A stretch of 64,000 bases of DNA from Helicobacter canadensis MIT 98-5491 (GTDB lineage Bacteria > Campylobacterota > Campylobacteria > Campylobacterales > Helicobacteraceae), in NCBI RefSeq assembly GCF_000162575.1, contig NZ_CM000776.2, positions 376,950 to 440,949 on the forward strand, read 5' to 3'. Below, in pieces: positions 26,156 to 34,625 of the stretch. Position numbers and translations under genes: made by a program. Below the pieces are notes generated by a model, which searched no databases, was not told where the DNA came from, and saw nothing but the letters and a program-made list of their open reading frames with translations. Positions within the stretch are counted from its first letter, which is position 1. Every line of letters starts with the position of its first letter.

Positions 26156-27925
26156 TTATTTTGCCTTTTCTGCATAAAGGTAATTTTCTTTAATTAATAA
26201 TTCTACGATTTGTCTAAAAAGGGGTATGGCAGTTGTAGCAGCAAAGTAAGCTTTTTCTTCATTGGGTTCAAAAACGGAAATTCCAATGGTATATTCTCTC
26301 CCATCCTTATCTCCTGCAAATCCAAAAAAAGAGCTATTGTATTTACGCACATATTGCCCACCTTGTGCAATGTGTGCTGTTCCTGTTTTTCCCCCCACAA
26401 TAACCCCCGAAACTTGGGCACCTCGTCCTCCACCTTGAGTAACGACTTTAATAAGTGTTTCTTTGACCTTTTTGGCTGTATTGTTATTGATAACCCTAAG
26501 AGGATCTTCGTGTTTAAGCTTGTAGCGATTTCCTTTAGAATCATAAAGATATTCCACTAAATAAGGTGTGTAAGCAACCCCTTGATTTACAATAATGTTA
26601 TAAGCTTTTAGCATTTGGATAAAAGTCGTCCTTAAGCCATATCCATAAGCCACGGTGGCTTTATAAACCTCACTTCTTAGGCGTCTAATTTCTGGAATCG
26701 TTCCAATTTTTTCATAGGGCAAATCAATGCCACTTTTTTCGCCAAACCCAAAAGCCTTTAAATTTGAATAATATTCCTCTGGAGTAAGTCGTTGAGAGAT
26801 TTTTGCCATACCAATATTGCTTGAATATAATAAAATATCTTCAAGATTCGCTTCTCCTAAACGCCGTGTGTCTGTAATATAGAAATTGCGTAGTTTATAA
26901 CGCCCATTTTCTAAAAAGATTTTTTCATTGGGATTAATGAGATTTTTGTCTAATAAAATGGAGTAAATAATTGGTTTAATGATACTGCCTGGCTCATAAG
27001 AATATTCAATGGCACTTGCATTGAGATATGGATAATCCTCTTTGGTAATGGCATTGGGGTTGAATCTAGCGCTACTTGCAAGACTTAGAATTTTCCCACT
27101 TTTGCTTTCCATAATTCCAACAATAATCTCTTTGGCGTTGAGTTGTTGTTGATTTTCATCAATAATTTGCTCGACTTTTTTTTGCAATTTTAATGGAATG
27201 CTTGAAACAACATTGTAGCCATCTTTTCTTTCTTGAAAAGTAGAATTTTTGTTTAATATTACATTAAAGCTAATATCGCGTTCCCCAATCATTAGCAAAT
27301 CATTTAAAGGCTCTAATTCCTCATTGAAGCTTTTTTCAATTCCTTTTACTCCATTTACAAGAGTAAAATCCCCTTCATTTTGTTTGTTGATATAGCCTAA
27401 AATTGGCTCCATTGTGTCGTTGTAGAGATAATCTCGTGATTCTCCACTCTCAACTACTGATAAGCCATATTTAAAAACATATCCATTCTCATTTTCATAA
27501 GCACGAAAAACATCAAGGGCATTGAGTTTGATATTGAGTTGCTTAAGATAGCTTGCTGTTTTTGAATCAATTTCATAAGAAAGAACAACATTACCTTTTT
27601 CTTGCAATTTATGGATGATTTCATTTTTTGGAATTTGGCTATAAATGCTAAAGAGATTAACAAATAAATCTTTTTTTTGAGGATCAATATTGTAAGTATT
27701 GACTACAGCTTTATAAACCTTTTTGCTAGAGGCTAAAACAAAACCATCGTTACTATAAATTGAACCTCTAATGGCATTTTCAATGCGTTTAGCTTGGAGA
27801 TTTGGAAGTTTTCTTTCTGCAAAGATATGATAAAAGATTGTGCCTAAAAAAATACAGAATCCGCTTATAATCATTAAGAAAATAAGCAGGATTTTTCCTG
27901 CTTTTTTAGAATCTGCGTCATTCAT
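26156..27925 (-). CDS. ftsI: Penicillin-binding protein, FtsI/PBP2 type transpeptidase
   Basis: A bitopic peptidoglycan transpeptidase of the septum. TM at about 10-32, a dimerisation/pedestal domain, then the penicillin-binding domain with the catalytic SxxK in YEPGSIIKPI, SxN in LYSSNIGMAK and KTGT in VGGKTGTAHI. At 589 residues it fits class B PBPs. Its ATG overlaps the fliE stop by one base (TAATG), so a cell-division enzyme is translated at the end of the flagellar flgB-flgC-fliE unit, as in H. pylori (HP1556-HP1559). Confidence 0.92.
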   Translation of the reverse strand: MNDADSKKAGKILLIFLMIISGFCIFLGTIFYHIFAERKLPNLQAKRIENAIRGSIYSNDGFVLASSKKVYKAVVNTYNIDPQKKDLFVNLFSIYSQIPKNEIIHKLQEKGNVVLSYEIDSKTASYLKQLNIKLNALDVFRAYENENGYVFKYGLSVVESGESRDYLYNDTMEPILGYINKQNEGDFTLVNGVKGIEKSFNEELEPLNDLLMIGERDISFNVILNKNSTFQERKDGYNVVSSIPLKLQKKVEQIIDENQQQLNAKEIIVGIMESKSGKILSLASSARFNPNAITKEDYPYLNASAIEYSYEPGSIIKPIIYSILLDKNLINPNEKIFLENGRYKLRNFYITDTRRLGEANLEDILLYSSNIGMAKISQRLTPEEYYSNLKAFGFGEKSGIDLPYEKIGTIPEIRRLRSEVYKATVAYGYGLRTTFIQMLKAYNIIVNQGVAYTPYLVEYLYDSKGNRYKLKHEDPLRVINNNTAKKVKETLIKVVTQGGGRGAQVSGVIVGGKTGTAHIAQGGQYVRKYNSSFFGFAGDKDGREYTIGISVFEPNEEKAYFAATTAIPLFRQIVELLIKENYLYAEKAK

Positions 27926-28242
27926 TAAATTTGTGTTCTAATTAATTCTTTGTAAGCACTAATAGCTTTATTTCTCACTTCAAGCATAAGTTTCATACTA
28001 TTTTCGGCTTTGCCTATGGCAATAGCAGCTTGATGAATGTCTTTTATTTGTCCTGTTGCCATATCTGCCATTGCTTGTTCAGTTGTCTTTTGGTGTTCAT
28101 TAACTTCCTCAAAAGCATCTTTTAGCATATTTTCAAAGCTTTTATTTGGCGGGTTTAAATTGTGGTTTGGTGATAAATTTGGAACATCTTTGAGTTGAGA
28201 ATTGATTTTTTCTGCGTCTATTCCATATTTGTTAATTTCCAT
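27925..28242 (-). CDS. fliE: Flagellar hook-basal body protein FliE
   Basis: The 105-residue FliE joins the MS ring to the proximal rod. The C-terminal half is diagnostic: FENMLKDAFEEVNEHQKTTEQAMADMATGQIKDIHQAAIAIGKAENSMKLMLEVRNKAISAYKELIRTQI. It lies ten bases after flgC and overlaps ftsI by one base. Expression should follow the sigma-54 promoter at 29234-29251. Confidence 0.95.
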   Translation of the reverse strand: MEINKYGIDAEKINSQLKDVPNLSPNHNLNPPNKSFENMLKDAFEEVNEHQKTTEQAMADMATGQIKDIHQAAIAIGKAENSMKLMLEVRNKAISAYKELIRTQI

Positions 28243-28252
28243 TTATAATCCT

Positions 28253-28753
28253 TTATGCCTGGAACATTGAGATCGCATTGTTTGCCATATTTTTTGCACT
28301 TTGAAAAGCCGCTACATTGGCTTGATAAGCTTTTGTAGCTTCAATTAAATCTGCCATTTCCACAACAGCATTGATATTGGGATAAGCCACATATCCTTCA
28401 GAATTTGCATCTGGATGATTTGGTTCGTATTTCATTTTGGGCTGCGAATCATCCCTAACGATTTTATCCACATATACGCTCATTAGTGCAGGTTTTGGCT
28501 CTCTTTGCTCATTAAAACTATCCATTTCATCCAATGGATCTTCATATTTTAGCAAATTATTGCTTTTTTGATACTTTTGATTCAAAACTTTATCAAAATC
28601 AAATGCTTTTAAAATCAATTCTCGCCTTCTATAAGGTCCTCCCTCATCGGTTCTTGTAGTATTTGCATTGGCAATATTACTTGAGATTAGATTGACCCTT
28701 TGTCGTTGTGCAGATAGTCCATAACCACTAATATCAAAGCTAGATAAAAACAT
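28253..28753 (-). CDS. flgC: Flagellar basal-body rod protein FlgC
   Basis: A 166-residue proximal rod subunit. N-terminal FDISGYGLSAQRQRVNLISSNIANANTTRTDEGGPYRRRE and C-terminal VEMADLIEATKAYQANVAAFQSAKNMANNAISM are the family's terminal helices. The middle holds a Helicobacter-type insertion (KSNNLLKYEDPLDEMDSFNEQREPK). It follows flgB by 11 bases. Confidence 0.96.
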   Translation of the reverse strand: MFLSSFDISGYGLSAQRQRVNLISSNIANANTTRTDEGGPYRRRELILKAFDFDKVLNQKYQKSNNLLKYEDPLDEMDSFNEQREPKPALMSVYVDKIVRDDSQPKMKYEPNHPDANSEGYVAYPNINAVVEMADLIEATKAYQANVAAFQSAKNMANNAISMFQA

Positions 28754-28764
28754 TTAATTGCCCC

Positions 28765-29199
28765 TTATATATTCTTTGTTGAATCAATAGCATTAGAGAA
28801 AATCCCACCTTGCTTTCTTAAAGCACCAACCAAAGCTTGATACATAATATCATTTTTTGCCATTTCACTTGTTTCTATATCTAAATCCACACTATTACCA
28901 TCGTTTCTTGCTAAATGCCCATCGCGATAGAAGAAAGTCGAGCGATTCTTATCTAGATCTTCTAAAGGAAGGAGATGATTAGAATTAGTCAAGGCTAAAT
29001 CTAATTCCATTTTTCTATTGCGATTAAAGATTTCATCGGCTTTGTTTGCCATCATTTGCTCAAAATTAATATCTTTTGGGCGATACATAGGAGTAGAGAC
29101 ATTAGCAATATTTCCAGCAATCATATCGCGTCTTAAGGAGCGATAATCTAATGCTTCTTGGGCTAAACCACGAGCTTGACTAAAATTAAAAATGCTCAT
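28765..29199 (-). CDS. flgB: Flagellar basal-body rod protein FlgB
   Basis: A 144-residue proximal rod subunit with ALDYRSLRRDMIAGNIANVSTPMYRPKDINFE at the N terminus and the C-terminal DLDIETSEMAKNDIMYQALVGALRKQGGIF. First gene of flgB-flgC-fliE-ftsI. A ribosome site AAGGAG precedes the ATG and a sigma-54 promoter lies 35 bases upstream, so it should belong to the RpoN/FlgR class. Confidence 0.96.
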   Translation of the reverse strand: MSIFNFSQARGLAQEALDYRSLRRDMIAGNIANVSTPMYRPKDINFEQMMANKADEIFNRNRKMELDLALTNSNHLLPLEDLDKNRSTFFYRDGHLARNDGNSVDLDIETSEMAKNDIMYQALVGALRKQGGIFSNAIDSTKNI

Positions 29200-29233
29200 T
29201 AAAACTCCTTGAATAAGTGAATTAAACTATATA

Positions 29234-29251
29234 AAGCAAATATTATTCCAA
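29234..29251 (-). promoter_or_regulatory. Sigma-54 promoter of flgB-flgC-fliE
   Basis: Minus strand TTGGAATAATATTTGCTT: GG at 29249-29248 and GC at 29237-29236 are separated by exactly ten bases, with TTTGCTT as the -12 block. The expected start near 29224 leaves a leader of about 25 bases before the flgB ATG. Known class 2 flagellar control in Helicobacter supports it. Confidence 0.88.
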
Positions 29252-29384
29252 TTATTGACTTTACCCTTTTGCAGTTTTAAATCTCTAGAATCAATTGGTT
29301 AAAATTATTTTTTATCAGGTAACTTGAAAAATTTAATTTAAAATAGGGAAGTCTAGGAATCATTGGAATCTTTTATGTAGTAGA

Positions 29385-29421
29385 GATGAATAACCAAATG
29401 TAGGAGTGAGGTTATTTCATC
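29385..29421 (-). terminator. Stem-loop downstream of flgG
   Basis: GATGAATAACC (29385-29395) and GGTTATTTCATC (29410-29421) pair with one bulged base, loop of 14 bases, 46 bases after the flgG stop. A strong T-run is missing. It may end flgF-flgG transcription before the separate sigma-54 promoter of flgB. Confidence 0.45.
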
Positions 29422-29466
29422 TTGCAAATTTAAATATTTTAAGCGTTGCTAATTTTATTGGTTTAA

Positions 29467-30258
29467 TTAGTTACGCTTAAGCTGATTTACTATTTGCAGC
29501 ATCGAATCGGCTGTTTGTATTGATTTTGAGTTTGCTTCATAAGCTCTTTGCCCCACAATCAAATCTGTCATTTCTTCTACTAGTTTTACATTGCTTGTTT
29601 CTACAAATCCCTGTCTTAGCTGACCAAACCCATTTAATCCTGGTGTGCCAACGATTGGATCCCCTGATGCATTTGTATTGAGATATAAATTATCTCCTAA
29701 TGCATGCAAACCAGCAGGATTGATAAAATTCACTGTTTCAATTTGCCCTAATTCATTGACTTCTGTTTCATTGCCTTGCACTACACTTACAGTGCCATCT
29801 GTTCCAATATTAATTTGTGTTGCATCATCTGGAATGGTAATATTTGGCACTAGCAAGTAGCCTTGAGAATTGACAACATTTCCTTCATCATCGAGTTTAA
29901 AAGAACCATCTCTTGTGTAAGCAATGGTGCCATCTGGAAGCTCAATTTGGAAGAATCCATTTCCTGTGATGGCAATATCTAAGTTGTTTTCTGTTTCTTT
30001 AAAGTTACCTTGTGAGAATATTTTTTGAACTGAAGTAGGACGCACACCAAGCCCTACTTCGATACCTGTTGGTGAGAGTGTTGTCTCTGAAGTGCTAGAA
30101 CCCGCGTATTGTAATACTTGGTGGAATAAATCTGCAAATTCCGCTCGTTCTTTTCTGTAGCCAAAAGTATTAACATTAGAAATATTGTTTGAAGTAACAT
30201 CAATTTGCAATTGTTGTCCTAGCATTCCTGTTGTTGCCGTGTATAGTGCTCGCATCAT
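29467..30258 (-). CDS. flgG: Flagellar distal rod protein FlgG
   Basis: A 263-residue rod protein with the canonical N terminus MRALYTATTGMLGQQLQIDVTSNNISNVNTFGYRKERAEF, central GFFQIELPDGTIAYTRDGSF and C terminus SNVKLVEEMTDLIVGQRAYEANSKSIQTADSMLQIVNQLKRN. Two consecutive ATGs open the gene; AAGGA six bases upstream favours the first. It follows the flgF-like gene by 11 bases and shares its sigma-54 promoter. Confidence 0.96.
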   Translation of the reverse strand: MMRALYTATTGMLGQQLQIDVTSNNISNVNTFGYRKERAEFADLFHQVLQYAGSSTSETTLSPTGIEVGLGVRPTSVQKIFSQGNFKETENNLDIAITGNGFFQIELPDGTIAYTRDGSFKLDDEGNVVNSQGYLLVPNITIPDDATQINIGTDGTVSVVQGNETEVNELGQIETVNFINPAGLHALGDNLYLNTNASGDPIVGTPGLNGFGQLRQGFVETSNVKLVEEMTDLIVGQRAYEANSKSIQTADSMLQIVNQLKRN

Positions 30259-30269
30259 TGTTTATCCTT

Positions 30270-31103
30270 TTAAGCTTTTGCTGCTATTCTTGTGATAGCT
30301 TCTGTGTTAAGATCATCCATATGGGTTTTTAATACTTTAGAATAGGCTTCTACTAGGCGATTGGTTTCAATCAATCCTGTCATTTCATAAACCACATTAA
30401 TATTGCTTTTTTCTAAATAGCCTTGTCTAACGGCTCCGCTTCTTTCTAAAACTTCCATTTCATTCATTCTCTCATTTGGGTATTTGTAGAGATTATCTCC
30501 GATTTTTTGAAGGAATTTTGGATTTTCAAAAGAAACCACAGCAATATTGGCAGTTAAGATAGTCTCATTTAATTCTTCATTATTTAAGGAGCGATTGTAA
30601 AGATTCCCATCTTTATCAACTTCAATTTGAAATCCATCAATAATTTCAATATATTGTGGGGATTCGATATATTCTCGTGGTAAAACAGCATAGCCTTCTT
30701 TATTGACTAGTCGTCCTTCTTGATTTAAAACAAAAGAACCATCGCGGGTGAATCTTATTCCTTCGGGAGTTTCAATCATAAAATAAGCATTTTCTCTGCT
30801 TAGTGCAAAATCAAAAGTGTTATCTGTTTGTGTGATACCACCTACGCTTCTATCGGTAAATTCCTCTACAATTTGTGGAACACGATTTAAGGATCGATTG
30901 TAAAATTTCGCCGCATCTTTGGTTTGATCTTTGATGGGCAAAAACTCTTTGTGTTGCTCATAAAGTCGCATAAAATCTCCAATCACAACATCATCCCGCT
31001 TAAATCCTGTTGTATTGGCATTTGCGATATTATTAGCAATGACATCTAGGCGGTTAATTTGCGTTACCATTCCACCTACTGAACTATAATAGCCACCTTG
31101 CAT
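30270..31103 (-). CDS. flgF: Flagellar rod protein FlgF (FlgG-like paralogue)
   Basis: A 277-residue rod protein: QGGYYSSVGGMVTQINRLDVIANNIANANTTGFKRDD, then YFMIETPEGIRFTRDGSFVLN and the C-terminal GYLEKSNINVVYEMTGLIETNRLVEAYSKVLKTHMD. The GGM...NNIANANTTGFKR start and YS-K C terminus indicate FlgF rather than FlgG. The start at 31103 is chosen from AAGGA six bases upstream; six more in-frame codons to 31121 have no ribosome site. A sigma-54 promoter lies 35 bases upstream. Confidence 0.9.
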   Translation of the reverse strand: MQGGYYSSVGGMVTQINRLDVIANNIANANTTGFKRDDVVIGDFMRLYEQHKEFLPIKDQTKDAAKFYNRSLNRVPQIVEEFTDRSVGGITQTDNTFDFALSRENAYFMIETPEGIRFTRDGSFVLNQEGRLVNKEGYAVLPREYIESPQYIEIIDGFQIEVDKDGNLYNRSLNNEELNETILTANIAVVSFENPKFLQKIGDNLYKYPNERMNEMEVLERSGAVRQGYLEKSNINVVYEMTGLIETNRLVEAYSKVLKTHMDDLNTEAITRIAAKA

Positions 31104-31135
31104 TTTATTCCTTTTTAGCAATCTTTATGCTAAAA

Positions 31136-31153
31136 AAGCAAAAGGTGTTCCAT
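31136..31153 (-). promoter_or_regulatory. Sigma-54 promoter of flgF-flgG
   Basis: Minus strand TGGAACACCTTTTGCTT with GG at 31151-31150 and GC at 31139-31138, ten bases apart. This is close to the consensus TGGAAC-N5-TTGCTT used by epsilonproteobacterial RpoN. The predicted start lies near 31126, 23 bases before the flgF ATG. Confidence 0.9.
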
Positions 31154-31180
31154 TATTTAAAGGCTAAGTAAAATTCGGAG

Positions 31181-31564
31181 TTATTTAAGGTATTTAAAAG
31201 AATCCTTTGCATTTTGGCAATCTAATTCGACTTTGCAGATTTTGATTCCGTATTCTTGAAATACTTTTGCAGTGTTTTTGCAAGCTTTTTTAACTAAAAC
31301 TGCTTGGCAATCTTTGATAATCTCCCCTAACACATTATGTTCGAGCTTGTGTGCTATTTGCTCTTCTTGGCTCATTTCTTCATCTTTATGTGAGCAACCT
31401 TCACTAGCTTGGATATTTCCGCGTGGGTTTTTTCGCAAGTCTAATAAATCAAAATGTTTAAACATTCCATTTCCCTTTTGCTCAAAAACTGCAAAAAATG
31501 GAGTATGTCCGGTATTTCCAAAAATTTTTAAATCTTCATCATAAACAGGTATTGCTATTTTCAT
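31181..31564 (-). CDS. Dinitrogenase iron-molybdenum cofactor (NifX/NafY-like) family protein
   Basis: A 127-residue single-domain protein: MKIAIPVYDEDLKIFGNTGHTPFFAVFE at the N terminus and VLGEIIKDCQAVLVKKACKNTAKVFQEYGIKICKVE further on, the ribonuclease-H-like fold of the NifX/NafY/NifB C-terminal family. Members outside nitrogen fixers probably carry or sense Fe-S/metal clusters. No nif gene is seen in the window. Cysteines at SEGCSH, KDCQ, KACK and KICK, together with the HKDEEMSQEE insertion, could contribute ligands. It follows the MurF-like gene after 13 bases on the minus strand. Confidence 0.78.
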   Translation of the reverse strand: MKIAIPVYDEDLKIFGNTGHTPFFAVFEQKGNGMFKHFDLLDLRKNPRGNIQASEGCSHKDEEMSQEEQIAHKLEHNVLGEIIKDCQAVLVKKACKNTAKVFQEYGIKICKVELDCQNAKDSFKYLK

Positions 31565-31577
31565 TCTTTATCCTTTG

Positions 31578-32651
31578 TTAATTTTTTGTTTCATCAAGTA
31601 AATCAAATAAATTTTGTTCTTTTTCTTTAGCGCTAAATCGCTCTTCAAATTCTTCAAGATTAACGCCAAATACTAGAGCAAAATTATATTTTTGCATTAA
31701 AACCAAAGAGAAAAGTTCTTCTTTGGTTTCATAAGTTTTAACTTCTGCATAAGGCGTAAAAAGTTCTTGGTAAATTTTTGGAATAAAAAGCATTAACTTT
31801 GCCCATTTGGCATACATACTAAAATATGCTAAAAATTGCTCATAAAGATGAATTTCCACGCAAGTTAGCACTACTTTATTGGTGGCACCAGGTTTTGAGA
31901 TGAAACCTCTTTCATCCAAATATAAAGGTTTAAAACTTGAAATTCCTTCTAATTTTTCTAAATCTACATTAAGAAAATGTTCTTCTGCAAATTTTATCAC
32001 TCTTGCCAAAGGTTGAATAAATAGTTTTGGCAAAGGTAGGGAATAATCTGTGGATTGATAAAATATTTTGATTCCAAAGAGTGAAAAGGAATTTGTGGCA
32101 AAAGGCAATGATTCATCGGGTATTTTTTGAGTATCAAGAGCTTTGATTTCTTGTTGAAATTGTGGTAGCTTTTCAAATTTTATTTTGTCTTGATTATGGT
32201 AGAGAATATATGCAAATTCTCCATTCTCTAGCACAAAGGCAATGAGTTCTACTAAAGAGCCTTCACAATAAGCAAAATTTTTTTTAGGGATTAAAATCTG
32301 ATGGCTTAATTCATATTCTTCATTGTTTAATGAATATAAAATTTTGTTGTTGATAATTAAATAATGCCTTAAGATTCGTAGAAGTGATTCTTCTAAATTT
32401 TCTACACTAATCCAAGCGACTTCTGAATCCTCCATTGCGATTTCACCGCTAAAGAGAATCCCAAAAGCACCTAGATTAATAGCTTTTTGAATATCTTTTG
32501 GATCTTTGACAACAAATAAATCTCCCTTTTTGATTTTTTCCACATCGTCGCAGATTTGATTAAAAAATGAAATGCTAGGTTGATTTAAAAGTGTTCCAAA
32601 TGCAACTTCAACAATTTCATTAACGCTAATTTGGACTCCTTTTTTCTTCAC
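31578..32651 (-). CDS. Conserved protein with a MurE/MurF N-terminal-like domain
   Basis: A 357-residue cytoplasmic protein. Residues about 6-80 look like the UDP-binding N-terminal domain of Mur ligases: SVNEIVEVAFGTL, then ICDDVEKIKKGDLFVVKDPKDIQKAINLGAFGILF. The ATP-binding GTNGKT motif and central ligase domain are absent; the rest (about 90-357) is unlike anything I recognise. It lies between metG and the NafY-like gene, in the position of HP0418 next to metG in H. pylori. A non-catalytic sugar-nucleotide-binding role is only a guess. Confidence 0.6.
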   Translation of the reverse strand: MKKKGVQISVNEIVEVAFGTLLNQPSISFFNQICDDVEKIKKGDLFVVKDPKDIQKAINLGAFGILFSGEIAMEDSEVAWISVENLEESLLRILRHYLIINNKILYSLNNEEYELSHQILIPKKNFAYCEGSLVELIAFVLENGEFAYILYHNQDKIKFEKLPQFQQEIKALDTQKIPDESLPFATNSFSLFGIKIFYQSTDYSLPLPKLFIQPLARVIKFAEEHFLNVDLEKLEGISSFKPLYLDERGFISKPGATNKVVLTCVEIHLYEQFLAYFSMYAKWAKLMLFIPKIYQELFTPYAEVKTYETKEELFSLVLMQKYNFALVFGVNLEEFEERFSAKEKEQNLFDLLDETKN

Positions 32652-32660
32652 GACAATCCT

Positions 32661-34625
32661 TTAACTAATTTGGGTTCCATTTTCTCTAGGGTTTTGTGGC
32701 ATAATAAAGGATAATCCCTCACTATCTTTAGCGGCTAAAATCATTCCCTCACTAATTTCCCCCATTAATTTAGCGGGTTTTAAATTCGCTAAGACACAGA
32801 CTTGTTTGCCTATTAAATCCTGTGGTGCATAATAGGCTTTAATACCTGCTAAGATTTGCCTTGTGCGACTTTCTCCTAAATCCACTTTTAATTTTAAAAG
32901 TTTTTCGCTTTTTGGTAAAGCTTCTGCTTCTATGATTGTTCCTATTTTGATTTCTATTTTTGCAAAATCTTCTTTTGAGATGGGATTTTCTATTGTTAAG
33001 GCTTTTAGAGTTTCTTTTGAAGTTTGTTTGTTATTGGTTTTGAGATTTGTTTCTTTTGTTTCTATAGGAGTTTCTTCAATCTTTGGAAAAAGTGCTGGAA
33101 TAGGGTTTAGAGAGACTTGACTTAAGATTTTGTCATCTAAGATAAAATTTAAGTAGTTTTGCGCACTAGCTTCAAGCCCAAAAACACTTAAAATTTTCTT
33201 TGCAGAATCAGGCATACAGGGATATAAACACAATGCACCTTTGATTAATAAATTAGCAATAAACACCAAAAGCTCTGCTACTTCTTGCTCTTTTTGTTCT
33301 TTAATAAGTTTCCACGGCTCTTTTTTAGCAATGATTCCATTACCTAGACTAAAAATCTTCCATAGTTCCTCTAAATAGCGATGAATTTGCACTTCATTCA
33401 TAAAGTTTTTAAGGCTTCCTAAGATCGTTTTTATTGTTGTGGATTCTGCTTCAAAGGATTGTTTATAGCTTTTTAAATCAACTTGTAAAGAATTGTTAAA
33501 ATATTTTGCCCCCATTCCTAAAAGACGATTTAAAAGATTACCTAAATCATTCCCTAAATCTGCATTGAATCTTTCGATTAAGGCTTTTTGTGAGAAATCT
33601 CCATCTTGTCCAAAAGGCACTTCACGCAATACAAAATATCTAAAACAATCTATACCATAAAGATCAACAACTTCTTTTGGATTGACGACATTGCCGATGC
33701 TTTTGCTCATTTTTGCGCCCTCTTTAGTCCACCAACCATGTGCAGCAATATGCTTTGGTAAAGGCAATTCTAGGCTCATTAAAAATGCTGGCCAATACAC
33801 CGCGTGGAATCGTAAAATATCCTTGCCAACAAGATGATAATTTGCTGGCCAAAATTCCATTTTATTTTCTTTAGAGTTTTCATAGCCTAAGGCACTAAGA
33901 TAATTAACTAATGCATCAAGCCATACATACATAACAAATTTAGAATCATTGCTTTCAATTTCACTGGGTAGTTTAATGCCCCAATCAAAGCTAGTTCGAG
34001 TGATTGACAAATCTTCTAAACCTTCTTTGATGAAATTAATGACTTCATTGCGACGCATTCTTGGCAAAATACAATCAGGATTGGATTCAATCCATTGTAA
34101 TAATCTATCTTCATAAGCACTTAATTTGAAAAAATAGCTTTCTTCTTTTAAGAGATTTGTTTCCTTGCCACAATCAGGACAATTTTTGTGATTGATGAGT
34201 TGAGATTTTGCAAAAAATGATTCACAAGAGATGCAATAATTTCCTTCGTATTCGCCTTTGTAAATATCTCCTTTTTTAAACATTTTGGAGAATACATTTC
34301 TCACGCTCTCTTTGTGGTAAGAATCTGTTGTGCGAATAAACGCATCATAGCTAATACCAAAACTATCCCAAAGATTCTTAAATTTTGCAGAAATTTCATC
34401 CACATATTCTTTAGGATTTTTATTATTTTTTTCTGCAGATTGTTGAATTTTTTGTCCGTGTTCATCCGTGCCTGTTAGAAACCAAACTTCTTCATTTTGT
34501 ATTCTATGGTATCGTGCTAAGGTATCAGCGATAATCGTTGTGTAAGCATGTCCGATATGAGGGACATCATTAACATAATAAATTGGGGTTGTTATATAAA
34601 ATTTAGAATTCAAAATTTCCTCCAT
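32661..34625 (-). CDS. metG: Methionyl-tRNA synthetase
   Basis: Charges tRNA-Met. The 654-residue protein has YYVNDVPHIGHAYTT (HIGH motif), a zinc knuckle CISCESFFAKSQLINHKNCPDCGKE, AKMSKSIGNVV (KMSKS) and a C-terminal OB-fold tRNA-binding domain at about 550-654 (FAKIEIKIGTIIEAEALPKSEKLLKLKVDLGE). A Lys/Thr/Asn-rich linker joins body and OB-fold. Its start overlaps the four-cysteine repeat protein by 23 bases, so the two are probably coupled. The MurF-like gene follows after nine bases. Confidence 0.96.
   Translation of the reverse strand: MEEILNSKFYITTPIYYVNDVPHIGHAYTTIIADTLARYHRIQNEEVWFLTGTDEHGQKIQQSAEKNNKNPKEYVDEISAKFKNLWDSFGISYDAFIRTTDSYHKESVRNVFSKMFKKGDIYKGEYEGNYCISCESFFAKSQLINHKNCPDCGKETNLLKEESYFFKLSAYEDRLLQWIESNPDCILPRMRRNEVINFIKEGLEDLSITRTSFDWGIKLPSEIESNDSKFVMYVWLDALVNYLSALGYENSKENKMEFWPANYHLVGKDILRFHAVYWPAFLMSLELPLPKHIAAHGWWTKEGAKMSKSIGNVVNPKEVVDLYGIDCFRYFVLREVPFGQDGDFSQKALIERFNADLGNDLGNLLNRLLGMGAKYFNNSLQVDLKSYKQSFEAESTTIKTILGSLKNFMNEVQIHRYLEELWKIFSLGNGIIAKKEPWKLIKEQKEQEVAELLVFIANLLIKGALCLYPCMPDSAKKILSVFGLEASAQNYLNFILDDKILSQVSLNPIPALFPKIEETPIETKETNLKTNNKQTSKETLKALTIENPISKEDFAKIEIKIGTIIEAEALPKSEKLLKLKVDLGESRTRQILAGIKAYYAPQDLIGKQVCVLANLKPAKLMGEISEGMILAAKDSEGLSFIMPQNPRENGTQIS

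Noticed and set aside
26203-26560. Open frames of about 115 codons on both strands inside ftsI
   Set aside because: They overlap the conserved KTGT-containing transpeptidase domain; no ribosome site and no plausible product.
29200-29466. Possible small gene between flgB and flgG
   Set aside because: No ORF with a ribosome site; the stretch holds only the sigma-54 promoter of flgB and the stem-loop after flgG.
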